NCBI GenBank assembly: GCA_009809945.1
Contig: WTPW01000948.1
Location: 22,314-86,313, forward strand
Origin: Gigaspora margarita
Lineage: Eukaryota > Glomeromycota > Glomeromycetes > Diversisporales > Gigasporaceae
DNA: 64,000 nucleotides
Direction of reading: 5' to 3'
Part shown: positions 42,395 to 53,714 of the stretch, piece by piece
Position numbering within the stretch: position 1 is the first letter of the stretch
Layout: every line of letters starts with the position of its first letter
Translations under genes and position numbers: made by a program
Notes under the pieces: generated by a model
The model's input: the letters and a program-made list of their open reading frames with translations, nothing else
Told to the model about the DNA's origin: nothing
The model's database searches: none

Positions 42395-42660
42395 AATCCC
42401 AAAGTCAAATTAGGTACAAATCCCAAATTAGGTACAAATCCCAAATTAGGTACAAATCCCAAATTAGGTACAAATCCCAAATTAGGTACAAATCCCAAAT
42501 TAGGTACAAATCCCAAATTAGGTACAAATCCCAAATTAGGTACAAATCCCAAATTAGGTACAAATCCCAAATTAGGTACAAATCCCAAATTAGGTACAAA
42601 TTCCAAATTAGATACAAATTCCAAATTAGATACAAATCCCAAATTAGATACAAAATTTAA
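42395..42660. repeat. 18-bp minisatellite AAATCCCAAATTAGGTAC
   Basis: About 14 tandem units, nearly identical in the centre and diverging at the right end (AAATTCCAAATTAGATAC). It gives artificial open frames on both strands. It is probably an amplification of the element's subterminal AAATCCCAAAT motif. Confidence 0.95.
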
Positions 42661-43882
42661 ATAAATACTAATTTTAAATTAAAAATAAATTTAATATAAC
42701 AAATAATAACTAATAATAATAATTTTTAATTGTTAATGAACTTAAATTTTATATGCAATAACTTTTGAAATAATTTCTTGTATTCTAAATATCATTCTTG
42801 GTATCAGTGTCCTCCTTCATCTTTTTCAGATTCATTTAAGTAAAATTCAATTTCTTTTTGGAACTTAATATATATAAAAAAAAAAAAACTTAAATACAAT
42901 AAATTTGATATTTAAATATATATTATTACAAATAGCAATTTTGCTTTTATATTTATTCTTATTATATTAATTATTGCAAAATAATTATTGAAAAGACAAC
43001 TACTTCTGCAAAACAATTTTACTTTTATATTTATAGTGATTTATTACCTATTTGTGATACTAATTGTACTTGTAAAACTTACTTATATACTTATAATTTT
43101 TGAAAGAATATTATTAAGCCTTAAAAAAAATTTTTATAAATTAACTTGAAATTAATTAAAAAGTTTGTTAGAGATTAGTTTGTTTTGTCACAACTTAATT
43201 AAAAAATTTTCTTCTTATACAATTTATTTAATCTTTAGTGAATAATTGTAAAACATAACTATAAAGTAAATTAAAAAATGTATATATTAAATTTGTTTCA
43301 AATTATATATTGTATTTTATAATTCTAAAAGCCAACATAGTTTAAAATTAATGCAGAACATACTAGCAAATTTAATTGTTAATATTTTAAAATTTGCAAG
43401 CTTAATATGTTTTGACCCAATAATATTTAGTAGTTCTAATAGTATATAAAAATATAATCCTCTCATATAATAAAATAAAGAGTTTACTATATTGATTAAA
43501 AGATTTGCTATCAAGAAATTTAGTAAACTTTCAAATACATTACAAAATAAAAATAAAAATTTATATAATTTGCTATTTTAAAAATTACTGTATTAATATA
43601 GATTCAATTGTATCTGTTTTAATAATCTAATAATTACTTAATTTTAAAATATAAAATAGATTATACAAGATGTTAAATAAACTACAAATAACTCTGAAAA
43701 TTATAAACCTGTTCATAATGAACACTATAACATATACACTATAACAAGCATACTATAACAAACCAAACACTACATGACAAGCTCTTTTTTTTTGCAGGTT
43801 GGTAAATTATATGTATAACAGTATAAAGTGAAACTTTGAAGCTTTTGAAACTTAAATATTCTATGTACATATGTTGTATATA
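42661..43882. other. AT-rich interior of the nested hAT-like element
   Basis: No coding frame or RNA gene recognised. Very AT-rich, with poly-A runs. Confidence 0.5.
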
Positions 43883-44401
43883 CCATATTTTCCCGAAAAT
43901 AAGCTACTTTTTTTGGGCAAAAAGTTACACAAAAAATCAGAGGTAGCTTATTTTCAGGTAAAATTGATTTTTGGCCAATCGCAGAAAGTTGCTACATAGT
44001 AAAGTCCAAATTTTACTATGTAAATCGATTAATATCGCTTAAGTAAACTTATTTGGAAGGTCAAAATACATCTATTCTGAAATTTTTGTCAATATTGGAG
44101 AACTTTTTATTATTTAACTTTTAATTTTTACGTTCGTCGAATATATTTTTTTAAAAAATTTTAATTTTTTCGTCGAACGTAAAATTCAAAAGTCAAATAA
44201 TAAAAAGTTCTCCAATCTTGACAAAAATTTTAGAATACATGTATATTGATCTTTTAAATAAGTTTACTTAAGCGACTTTAATCGATTTACATAGAAAAAT
44301 TTGGACTTTACTATGTAGTGACTATTGTCGATCGTGGGGTAGCTTATTTTCGGGTTAAAGACGTTTTGGAGTTTTTTGACCAAAAGAGAGGGAAAATATG
44401 G
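43883..44401. mobile_element. TA-flanked foldback MITE (mariner type)
   Basis: A 519-bp element with termini CCATATTTTCCC and GGGAAAATATGG, flanked by TA (43881-43882 and 44402-44403). Subterminal GTAGCTTATTTTCGG motifs face each other. The interior is an inverted repeat with arms of about 200 bp meeting near 44150 around TTCGTCGAA words. Related copies are at 53055-53372 and, as a half, at 51655-51850. This is the fourth nesting level. Confidence 0.9.
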
Positions 44402-44631
44402 TATGTTGTATATGCATTGCTACTAGATTATNAATTACATATTTTGNNATTTGACTAATTTTAGGATTTGGGATAAATTTGGGATTTGGAATGATTTTGG
44501 AATTTGGGATAAATATAAAAGGTAAATATTATTTGGGCATTTGGCACTTTTGATATTAAAATCCCAAATAGGTTTTAACTGTTTGGGATTTGGGATTTTA
44601 TCCTGGGCCACTAATTTGGGCGGCAAGTATA

Positions 44632-46254
44632 ACGACAGACCTATGGAGTTCAAGGACCAATGAAGAATATATTGGAGTAATGGCAACTTGGACCGATTCA
44701 ACCTTTGTATTACGAGAGGTATTATTAACAATTCAACCACTTTCTTCGCCACATACTGCCGAAAATATTAAAAATTCGCTCAATCAAATTATTACCGAAT
44801 GGGGTCTAATTGGAAGAATTTTTTGTATCATGATGGACTATGGTGCCAATATCAAAAAGGCAATTAGTTTAATGGACGATGTTGTATGGTTAGCTTATTC
44901 AGCCCATACGCTTCAATTAAGCGTTTTAAAAGGTCTTTAGCCTGTGTTATGAATAATTAAAAGAGCAAAAAATCTGATCCTTTTTTTTTTTAAAAGCCCT
45001 AAACAAACTGAACGTCTTAAAGATGCACAAGAAAAATATCGATACCCAACAATCTATCAAGTAACTCAGGATGTACCGATGAGGTGGAATTCCTCATATT
45101 TAGCTTGGATTCGCCTTAAAGAATTACGAAAAGCAATTGATTATCTTGTTATTATGTTACCATCTGAACCAGAAAGATGTGACCGCCTTGATAAAGAATA
45201 TTTGAAATTAGTAAACTTAACTGATAGTAAATAGCAATTGCTCAATAAACTTATCTGCTTGTTAAAGCCATTCTACGAAGCTATTACTATATTTTCTGGC
45301 TCAACTTATTCTACACAAAATCTTATATATCCTACAATAAAACTGCTTATTAAAAAGTTTGCATCCTCAGATGAGCAAACCGAAGAAGATTATGCTGATT
45401 TATTGTTTGGACCCAGGGAACAAATAAATGATGATCAAAATCAATTAATTACTGACGAAGAAGATCCTGACGAATTTGATGATGAAATGCCTGTGATTTT
45501 AGAAAAACTTCGATAACCATTACGTATATCACAAGGATGAAAAAAAAAACAAAATCATAAAAAAGTTCAAAAGAATATTAATAAAAAATATAATGATTCA
45601 CGATTTAAAGATCGTCATTTAATAGAGCCGCCTGTTGCTACTGAAGAGTTATATGACCTGGTCAAGGCAGCAAGTTATCTTTCTCTTCAAGAGTATTGGG
45701 ACGTTCCAGAGGAAATTGGACTTATTGCATCGTTTTTGGACCCACGAATAAAAAACTTAAAATTTATTGATGAAAGTGCAAAGCGAATCACAATCAACAT
45801 GGTATGGAGACTTTATTTTGAGGAAAAGTGTCACCAACCTTTGGCTAAGGAGATTCCAAAAAATTATGGGTTTGCAGAGTCATCTAGTATGTTGGCTTTT
45901 AATCCTTCAATAACTAATGATTTAGTTTTAGACTTATATTATAATGAAGAATCAGATGATGCTTATGAAGAGATTGAGTTTGATCGTTATCTTCATAAAC
46001 CCATTCAAAAAAGAAATTGTGATCCATTGACATGGTGGCGGGACAATGCAGAAAAATTTCCCATCTTATCAAACCTGGTCCGGAAATATTTATCAGTATC
46101 AGCTACATCTGTTCCTTCTGAACGCTTGTTTTCGGATGCTAGGCAGCATATAACAGCATTGCATAACAGGCTTCAGTCTGATATGGTCGAACAAATGCTG
46201 TTTCTCAAGTGTAATACAGAACATTTTTCTATTTTTAGGCCAGATGAAGAATGA
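44632..46254 (+). pseudogene. hAT transposase pseudogene, catalytic and dimerisation part
   Basis: TTDLWSSRTNEEYIGVMATW carries the first catalytic Asp. CIMMDYGANIKKAI holds the second (the usual TDNGAN is MDYGAN), followed by AYSAHTLQLSVLKGL. After TAG (44938), RWNSSYLAWIRLKELRKAID begins the insertion domain. Further stops (about 45233, 45514, 45538) precede the open frame 45736-46254 with LASFLDPRIKN-type sequence, DPLTWWRDNAEKFPILSNLV and SATSVPSERLFSDARQHITA, the hAT C-terminal dimerisation block including the catalytic Glu region. It would cut and paste hAT elements with TAGGGTTCC ends. It is disabled by at least five stops or shifts plus the 2.3-kb insertion. Confidence 0.92.
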
Positions 46255-47348
46255 AATACAGGTAAAAGATATATTTATATAAGACTAATAATTTTACTCT
46301 TAAAAATTAATAAACTATTTGCCTTAATAGGCGTTACTTGTTTTGTGACCCTAATGGAATATTATAGAGATTAGATCATAGATTAGATAAATTTATTATC
46401 TGGTCTTATTTTTGAATAATATGAATTTCAGATCGTAATTGCAAAAGAATCTATTAATTGTAATAAATACTAGATTATCAAGAAATAATTGCATTATATA
46501 ATAGAATCATTTTAGGTCTCATATCGATAATTAAGATAATTATAGGAAGTGCGAATTGTATTCTGTCTTAATCTTTATCGTATTAAAAAAGAGCTAGTTT
46601 TAAAAAAAAATAAGAAATAAATAGGTAAAATTTTGATTGGATAAATTGGTAGGCTTTTTTGTTACGTATGTTTATATTTTATTTTATACTTTTTATATCT
46701 AAATATATTTTAATTTACATTTGCACAGATTTTACCTTTTTACCTATTTACGCTTTCATTTATTTAACTCAGATTTCAAAAATATATATAATTATGAATA
46801 CGAGTATATATACTGTTATTTGCAAAAACTTAGTTTGTTGTTTAATAATTTTAATGTAATGATTAGATATTATTTCATTGGTACGTTTTATTAAATGCAA
46901 TTATAAATGCGCAAAGTGAAAACTTGGAAATTTTATAAGATTTCCAGGTTTTCTCTTTGTGGCATTTTTTACTATAGTAGATGGCTATATTAATGGTCTT
47001 CAATATTAATTTTTTGGTTTTATTATTAATAGTGTTACGTTTATAATATGGTTCTTTTGAACTAAATATACGGAAATTGACATATAAACAAAATAAATTA
47101 AATTTTAAAATTTAAAATTACAACTAAAGTGTATATAAATACTGTAATACGTATATAATTGTATTGTAATATTGATATAGTAATTTGTGTTATCTGATAT
47201 AATCGGGTATCCATGTAACCTGGTCTAATCAGTTAATCGTGTTATCCGGTTTAATCAGGTAACTGGTTTTGGTTTCAGGTAACCGGTTAGTAAAAACGGG
47301 TGACCTGACGGGTACGGGTTTGGATTTTCAATCCAGTTTGGAACCCTA
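46255..47348. other. hAT 3' non-coding region
   Basis: AT-rich, with an imperfect hairpin at about 46915-46963 (CAAAGTGAAAACTTGGAAAT and its complement), possibly a transcript 3' end structure. The subterminal region at 47215-47310 is rich in GGTAAC and CCGGTT words, like the left subterminal region. No further gene. Confidence 0.55.
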
Positions 47349-47499
47349 TAAAGTACGACATGATCGTCAAAAAAATATATATATATATATAATTATACTA
47401 ATTTTATTTTTATATATCCGAATAGTAAATAAATATTTTGAATTAAAAAAATTTAAAATTAAATTATAAAAAAAAATTTTGAATCATAGCTATTCAATG
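47349..47499 (+). other. LINE fragment tail beyond the hAT, then AT spacer
   Basis: After the TAAAGTAC duplication, GACATGATCGTCAAAAAAA and a (TA)n run complete the LINE 3' end begun at 39848. The rest to 47499 is AT-rich. Confidence 0.65.
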
Positions 47500-48981
47500 T
47501 AATGATGCTGCCCGAAACTCTTTTGGCCCAAAAACCGAATCCGAAACTAGTTTTAAATATCTGAAACTAAATTCCGAAATTCTGAAACTATATAAAAACC
47601 CCGAAACTATATAAAAACCCTGAAACTCTAAAATGGTAAAATGGTATTATCTGAAACTATTTTGGGAGTATAAACTTTCTATTCAATACAGGGGTAATTA
47701 TTATCGGGTATTGTTAAAAAATTCTCACATATACCTTATTAATAAATTGAGTATTGGGTTTTAATATACGTATGCACATATGTATGAGTATATATGGCAT
47801 TGTCTTTCACTTGTTTTTTTATTTTATTTTATTTTAGGCCATACAAATTTAATTACTTGACCCAGCTGGATTATAAAAACCAATTAATTGATTTTGCACG
47901 GCCTTATTTTATTATTTAATTTTTTTGGTTTACGGTTTATTTAAAATTTTTATAAGTTTATTTATTAATGATATTGTATCAAATTTATTATGTTCGTTAC
48001 ATACATAATCACCTACNACTAATCCTTTTAAACANCTTACCCTTAACCTAAATTCTAACCACGTCTTACCCTAGTTCTAAACCACATTCCTATTTACCCT
48101 TACCCTAACTTCTAACTTGCGTCCTAATTTATCCTTATTCTAACCGTCAACCTATGTCCTCATATACCTAACCCAACTGTTCGGGTATCAAAATGACATT
48201 ATGATCCTAGAACGTAGCAATGCTCCGAATCGGGAACCGATATACGACAATACCAAGCGACATGCCAATATACGATGAGCTATGGCACAAACGAAGACCT
48301 TTACTCAGCGGCAACGAATTAAAAAGAAAACAAATAAGCTGTTAGTAAAGAATAAAGGACAATTATGAAGGCATCAGCATACGAATGAAACCACCTACGA
48401 CATGCACCAATACAATAACACCAGATGACACTACACTAATATAAAAGCGATGACACACAGAATCACCATCACCATTATACGACGACACCACATGACGGCT
48501 CCAAAATACGACAACTCCAAGTGATAACTCCAATATACGACGACTCCAAGAAGCAGTACGAAGTATAAACAAAGCAATAAACAATAATGCCGGCAAACGA
48601 CAACATGAAAACATCATACATTACCAGTGACGACTCCTAACGGCGACACCAATAATGACACCTACAACGATTCCAAGGAACAGTACCAACTAGAGCAAGG
48701 TATCCAAAGTGTCGATATCGAGAAAGGTATTAAAGAGAAAGCTACAAAAGAAAAAAAATTAATTAGTATAGTATGATACAAAAAAAAAACTACAGAAAAA
48801 AAAAAATACTTATCATGTAGATCCTATTGTGCATATATATATGCAAGGGGATTTTTCTCACGGTTAAGCGTGGTAATTCTCTTTTATTTAATATTTTTAT
48901 TTTTATCGGTTTTTTTTTATAAATTTTTTTATTTTATTTTATTTTTACTTTTTTTTTTTTATTTTTAACTTTTTTTTTTTT

Positions 48982-49221
48982 NNNNNNNNNNNNNNNNNNN
49001 NNNNNNNNNNNNNNNNNNNNNNNNNNNNNNNNNNNNNNNNNNNNNNNNNNNNNNNNNNNNNNNNNNNNNNNNNNNNNNNNNNNNNNNNNNNNNNNNNNNN
49101 NNNNNNNNNNNNNNNNNNNNNNNNNNNNNNNNNNNNNNNNNNNNNNNNNNNNNNNNNNNNNNNNNNNNNNNNNNNNNNNNNNNNNNNNNNNNNNNNNNNN
49201 NNNNNNNNNNNNNNNNNNNNN
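48982..49221. other. Scaffold gap of 240 N
   Basis: Undetermined bases between poly-T tracts inside the element. Confidence 0.99.
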
Positions 49222-49525
49222 TTTTTTAATTATATATTTATTTTTATTTAAATTTTTATTTTTAATTTTAAATTATTTTTAATATTTCGTACTTTATTTA
49301 TTTATTTGTTTGTTTTTTTTGATGTTTTTTCTTTGGGAATAGGTTTTTTTATGGGAGGATGAGAGTTAGTTAGGTGGATAATAGGGGAGGTAATGGATCT
49401 TTTACGGGTGGAAGAGTGGGGCGGATGGATCTTTTACGAGTAGAAGAGTAGAGAGACTAGATCTTTTACAGGTGGAAGGGTAGGAAGATAGATGTTTTTC
49501 AGAAGAGTAAGTATCGTAGGTATGC

Positions 49526-49624
49526 GCATATATGCAATGGTGGGAATAAACCAAATTTTTAGTTATTCCTTACTATGGAAATAACCAGAAATTTACTTTA
49601 TTCCCACCATTGTATATATGCGCT
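49526..49624. repeat. 100-bp hairpin with GCGCATATATGCAATGGTGG ends
   Basis: The arms GCGCATATATGCAATGGTGG and its complement CCACCATTGTATATATGCGC enclose a further inverted AAATTTTTAGTTATTCC segment. A relative at 7875-7955 is less perfect. It may be a small MITE or part of the host element. Confidence 0.7.
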
Positions 49625-49928
49625 AGAGATGAAGCGCTATCTATTTAATATGATTTTGTAAATAAACTAAGTGCGTGAAACAAAAATTTAGGGATGAAGC
49701 CTTAACGTTAAAGGTTATAGGTTTAAATTAATGCTTACTATAAAAATAGTTAATTAGAATTTATTAGCAGGCCAGTTTCGGAGTTTTATATAGTTTCGGA
49801 GTATCAGTATAGTTTCGGGTCTTTCAGCAAGTTTTGGTCAAGAAGGTCATGTCCGAAACTGGTAATACCAGTTTCAGTTTCGGTCAATCCGAAACTATAT
49901 AGTTTCGGGCAGCATCATTAATTCAATG

Positions 49929-50164
49929 TGCAAATCTTTTTGCACCGGACCATATTAATCACAAATATATATAAGTATATTACGTGCTTTTTTTTATTAT
50001 TTTTTTATTTTAATTTAAATTTATTTATTTTTTTTTATTTTAAATTTATTTAATTTTTTATTTATTTAATTTTTAAATTTTTTTATTTATTTTTCAAACA
50101 TATATAATTAAAGTTTTTGCGTAATGATGATTGGTTGGATATATGCATATGATTAATTATAATG
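49929..50164. other. AT-rich spacer
   Basis: Poly-T and ATTTATTT runs; nothing recognised. Confidence 0.5.
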
Positions 50165-50338
50165 TTTATTGATTGTACTACCACAACACATGATGTGTAG
50201 ACAATCAAAATTTTTCTCCGCTTTAATCAACCTCCTTTTATAGTAATTAGTTTGCTTATTTTTGCCTTTTTTTGCAGATCTTTTTATATTTAGTAATTTT
50301 TGTAAAACCTTACCCTTTTGTAGATATTTTAGGGTCCT
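50165..50338 (+). mobile_element. AGGACCCC MITE, right half
   Basis: It reads GTACTACCACAACACATGAT, then CTCCGCTTTAATCAACCTCC, GTTTGCTTATTTTTGCC and ends TTTTAGGGTCCT. It is the complementary arm to 31711-31860. Confidence 0.7.
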
Positions 50339-50366
50339 GTATCAGCCCTTTCTATTGCAAAGGCCC
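50339..50366 (+). mobile_element. Right end of a GGGGCCTTTGC MITE
   Basis: GTATCAGCCCTTTCTATTGC and AAAGGCCC is the terminal part of the family complete at 38599-38906. It is separated from the rest by the AGGACCCC element. Confidence 0.7.
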
Positions 50367-50390
50367 ATATAATATATATATATAATATTA

Positions 50391-51615
50391 TAGTCAGACC
50401 CCATAAATGCAACTCCCCAAATGCAATACCTCTCTAAATGCAAGACTAAAGCTGGGCTCGTAATGGGACTTATAGATAAATGCACGTTCTTTATTCTGCA
50501 ATTGCATGAAATTTTTTGGCCCATCTATAGTAGGTTCTTTCTATAAATGCATGCACGTAACTATTAGCCAATAAAAGGTTTGTATTGTTGGATTAAGCAT
50601 GCAGGGGTGTAATTTCAAATTTTGGTCTAAATTAAGCTTAATTCGGACCAAAATTCAAGTAATGCCCTTGTGCGTTATTTCATGCTTCTACAGTACTAAA
50701 ATTTTGTTAAGCTCATTAACATAAAGTAAAAAAATATGATACCATAGATTAACAATAAATTAAATAATAGGTTTAATAAATCTTGGAACACTTTTACAAC
50801 AGTTAACCCAGTGATTATTATGAATTGTCACTCTCTATATAATCACATAGTAAGTTTTATTGGTCAAAAATATAAACAAATATTAGATTATATCAATTAC
50901 GTTATCTAAATCTCAGATCATATAAACTCAATTTTTATAGTATGTATATATTCATACATGTTCTTGTTGTATATAGTGTGATTTGATACCCATCTAGGGA
51001 CACTTCAAGAATAGTAAATCTAGTGATCATCATCTCATCATGTGAAATTATGCAATTACATCATTTGTTTACTTGTACTAACAAAATTGGATTAAACTAT
51101 ATTATCATATAACCTAACACTAACTCTAACTTAGGCTATTTTTTTTTAATCATGTAAAATGATGAACATGAAAATATCACTGGGTTCACTGTTCTTGAAA
51201 TTACCCGATATCCAAAATTTTCCATGGCACTGATCCTATCAGCTATTTTATCTGATTTTTGTTTATATTATTTTGCCAATCAAATTTATTTTGTGATTAT
51301 ATAGAGGGAGATAGCCCATGATCATCCATGTTCATCACTGGGTTAACTGTTGTATAATCTTCCCTAAATTTTTATTAAAGAGTTATTCACAAGTACATGA
51401 GTAAAGTTAGCTAACAACCTAATAGAGCATTGTGTAAGTATTGCTTGAAGGTATAACAATAATAGTAATTTTATTAATAAGATATATCGTAACCAATTAT
51501 TGGTTAATAAGAGTTCACGTGTTCACGATTTGATTGGCTATTCTATAATTGCAACCCTCACTAAATGCACGCTTTAGGGCTGGTCCCGATGACTTGCATT
51601 TATGGGGTCTGACTG
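50391..51615. mobile_element. Pogo/Fot1-like TA-flanked element
   Basis: A 1225-bp element with inverted termini TAGTCAGACCCCATAAATGC and, from the right, CAGTCAGACCCCATAAATGC, flanked by TA at 50389-50390 and 51616-51617. CAGTC-type ends with repeated AAATGCA words at both ends are typical of pogo-like mariner relatives. There is no transposase frame; the minus-strand frame 50342-50524 only crosses the terminus. Degenerate CACTAACTCTAAC words occur near 51115. Confidence 0.87.
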
Positions 51616-51654
51616 TATATTATATATATAATTTTTAAGATTTTTGGTTAATCG

Positions 51655-51850
51655 CCAATAGTCATTACATAGTAAAGTCTAAATTCTACTATGTAAATCA
51701 GTTATTGACGCTTAAATAAACTTATTTGAGAGACTAAATTACTCTTTTTCTAAAAGTTTCATCAAAAAAGGAGTACTTTTTATTATTTAATTTTTAATTT
51801 TTACATTCATCGAATATATTTTTTAATAAAATTTTAATCATTTCGTTAAC
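51655..51850. mobile_element. Half copy of the TA-flanked foldback MITE
   Basis: It matches about 43978-44160 (AGTCATTACATAGTAAAGTC, then AAACTTATTTGAG and TTTTACATTCATCGAATATA) and stops at the position of the hairpin apex, lacking the second arm. Confidence 0.65.
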
Positions 51851-53054
51851 GCCCTTATACAGTGATCTTAACTTTGTAATACATTTAATTTCTATAAGAG
51901 TAGTTCCCGTGCTTATTAGCTAATATGTATCATCCATATTTGGCAAAAAACTACCTTAAAAAGAATATTTACCATAACGCAAAGTTGAAAGCGTTGTATA
52001 TAGTCTATGCTCTTGCTCTTGCCTTTGCTCATGCTCTGCTCTTGCTCTTGCTCATGCTCTTACTAGCACAATGTTATTGTTGCACTAATGGGACTATAAG
52101 AAAAATTTTGCAAATCTAATTTATTTTTAGAAAAATAAATTGTTTTTCATAGATATCGTATACATGATCTCTTTGTTTTTCATTTTATATTTTTTCTGCT
52201 TTCAGATTTTTTGCCGTGTTGATGCTTTGATAATCAATAACTTGCTTCTTTAATTACCAATCCAGATAAGATCGGCACTATAGCTATATTATTACCATAT
52301 TTGGAATTAAGGATAAACAAATATATAAACAATATATTAGTAAATCTGTTTTAGGCCTAATAAAAAGTTTTTTTTTATACTAAGTAAATATTATTTTTGG
52401 CTCTAAGTAAAGTTGTAGAGCAGGTTCTTATGCGTTTACCACCAAAATTTCATTAAAATCGGACTTGTAGATAAGAAGATATGAGTAAAAACGTTTTTAG
52501 AATTCTTTAAATCATATAAAAATTTTATATATACAGGCCTGATCTAGATTTTGTACTACCTTGTTATATATTTGTTTTGCCCCAATTCTAAATATAAAAA
52601 TAGTGCTGATCTTATCCGGATTGGCAATTAATGAACGAGATGTTTGTAGTCTTCTTTGTGGTACTGCTAGATTTTATGTTTTTTTTTTTTTTTTTTTTGC
52701 ATTACGATAAGCATTATTTGATGATGATCTAATGATCTATAGTGGTTTAGCCAATTTAATAAAAACTTTTTTTCTCAATAATATTGTAATTTAAAATTTG
52801 CAACAAGACCTTAGATTCAAGGATTCCAGAATAATTTTGAAATAATCAGTTCACTTACCTATAGCAAACCTCTAAGTAGCATCTTTTAAAGTATGTTTAT
52901 TTTAAAGTATAGAAGCTCAACTAACAACTCGAACAGTTAGTAATTTTAGGATTTCAGTATTTATATACTTTAACGGTACTGTTCAACGAAAATTATTGAA
53001 AAACTTTTAAATGATTATATTGAACTCCTTAATGATGAGGAAGACTTTAATGTA
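51851..53054. other. AT-rich region, minisatellite, no gene recognised
   Basis: Contains an interrupted GCTCTT/GCTCAT minisatellite at 52008-52065, which gives the 64-codon frame 51925-52119, and a poly-T of about 20 near 52680. The segment around 52410-52500 (TTTGGCTCTAAGTAAAGTTG and so on) resembles the arms of the foldback at 60560-61507. No host gene seen. Confidence 0.45.
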
Positions 53055-53372
53055 CCGTATTTTCCTGAAAATAAGCTACCATTTTTGGGCAAAAAGTTAC
53101 ACAAAAAAGCATAGGGGTAGCTTATTTTCGAGTTGTTGAATTTTTTGAAAAATTGAAAAACGTACTAATAAAAAGTTGTCCAAATGCCATGAAATTTTTA
53201 CTGTAGATGTATTTCGTTGTTCTGAACAACTTACTTAAAAACACTTTTAAGGTTTACATAGTAAAATAAAAAGTTTTATATGTAGTGACTGTTAACGCGT
53301 TTTTTAAAAATTCAGCTGAAAATCTGGGGGGTAGCTTATTTTAGGAGGTAGCTTATTATGGGGAAAATACGG
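53055..53372. mobile_element. TA-flanked MITE, second copy
   Basis: A 318-bp element with termini CCGTATTTTCC and GGAAAATACGG, flanked by TA at 53053-53054 and 53373-53374. GGGCAAAAAGTTACACAAAA and GTAGCTTATTTTCG are shared with 43883-44401. Confidence 0.9.
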
Positions 53373-53714
53373 TAATTGTTAATGTTGAAAAAATTCTGAA
53401 TATAAAAACTTTTAAAACTTGTTCCTTTATTTTGAGAATCAGGTTTGATACATTATACGTGATTTTTAAAGCTTGAATTCAGAAAATAGATTAGTTTTAA
53501 ATAATAGCTCAAATATTTACAGGTTAGATAACCATTATATTATTTATGCTAATATTGATGATTATGTTGTAATAAATTTTAATACTATTATACGCTTAAT
53601 AAAATTGCTTAATAAATTTTATTTATTTAATTTACAATTTTTTTATAATAAAAGAAAAAAACTATTCTTCAATTTGCAATTTAATCTATCCTGATACAAG
53701 ATTTAGAATAATTA
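53373..53714. other. AT-rich region with a 73-codon frame
   Basis: The open frame 53473-53694 is rich in Asn, Ile, Phe and Leu and has no recognised motif. It may precede the coding-like repeats that follow. No confident gene. Confidence 0.35.

Larger units (their letters stand above)
42332..44631. mobile_element. hAT-like element inside the hAT transposase gene
   Basis: A 2300-bp insertion flanked by the perfect octamer ACGACAGA (42324-42331 and 44632-44639). Inverted termini TATACTTGCTGCCCAAATT and, from the right, TATACTTGCCGCCCAAATT (one mismatch). Subterminal AAATCCCAAAT and ATTTGGGAT words are dense at both ends. It has no transposase frame. Removal of the element plus one octamer rejoins the host transposase reading at TTDLW. 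Confidence 0.94.
40779..47348 (+). mobile_element. hAT transposon, 6.57 kb, with decayed transposase
   Basis: Termini TAGGGTTCCAA and TTGGAACCCTA, flanked by the exact octamer TAAAGTAC at 40771-40778 and 47349-47356. It contains a BED-finger hAT transposase relic (41642-46254), a nested 2.3-kb element, and TTACC/GGTAA- and CCGGTT-rich subterminal regions at both ends (40800-40940; 47215-47310). Without the nested insertion it is about 4.26 kb. It splits the 3' UTR of a LINE fragment. Confidence 0.95.
47500..49920. mobile_element. hAT-like element with CCGAAACT subterminal repeats
   Basis: A 2421-bp element (including 240 N) with exact 20-bp inverted termini TAATGATGCTGCCCGAAACT, flanked by the octamer ATTCAATG at 47492-47499 and 49921-49928. 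CCGAAACTA or CTGAAACTA occurs about ten times near the left end, and (C/A)GTTTCGG is dense at 49775-49910. The interior contains a CTAACC block (48030-48170), an ACGACACC block (48190-48700), a TCTTTTACGGGTGGAAG repeat (49405-49480) and a hairpin (49526-49624). No transposase frame was recognised outside the gap. Confidence 0.93.

Noticed and set aside
42337..42660. Long repetitive open frames on both strands
   Set aside because: They are a by-product of an 18-bp tandem repeat, which keeps several frames open at once.
51925..52119. 64-codon frame with a hydrophobic Leu/Ala run as a signal-peptide protein
   Set aside because: The hydrophobic part is a GCTCTT/GCTCAT minisatellite; no continuation and no conserved part.
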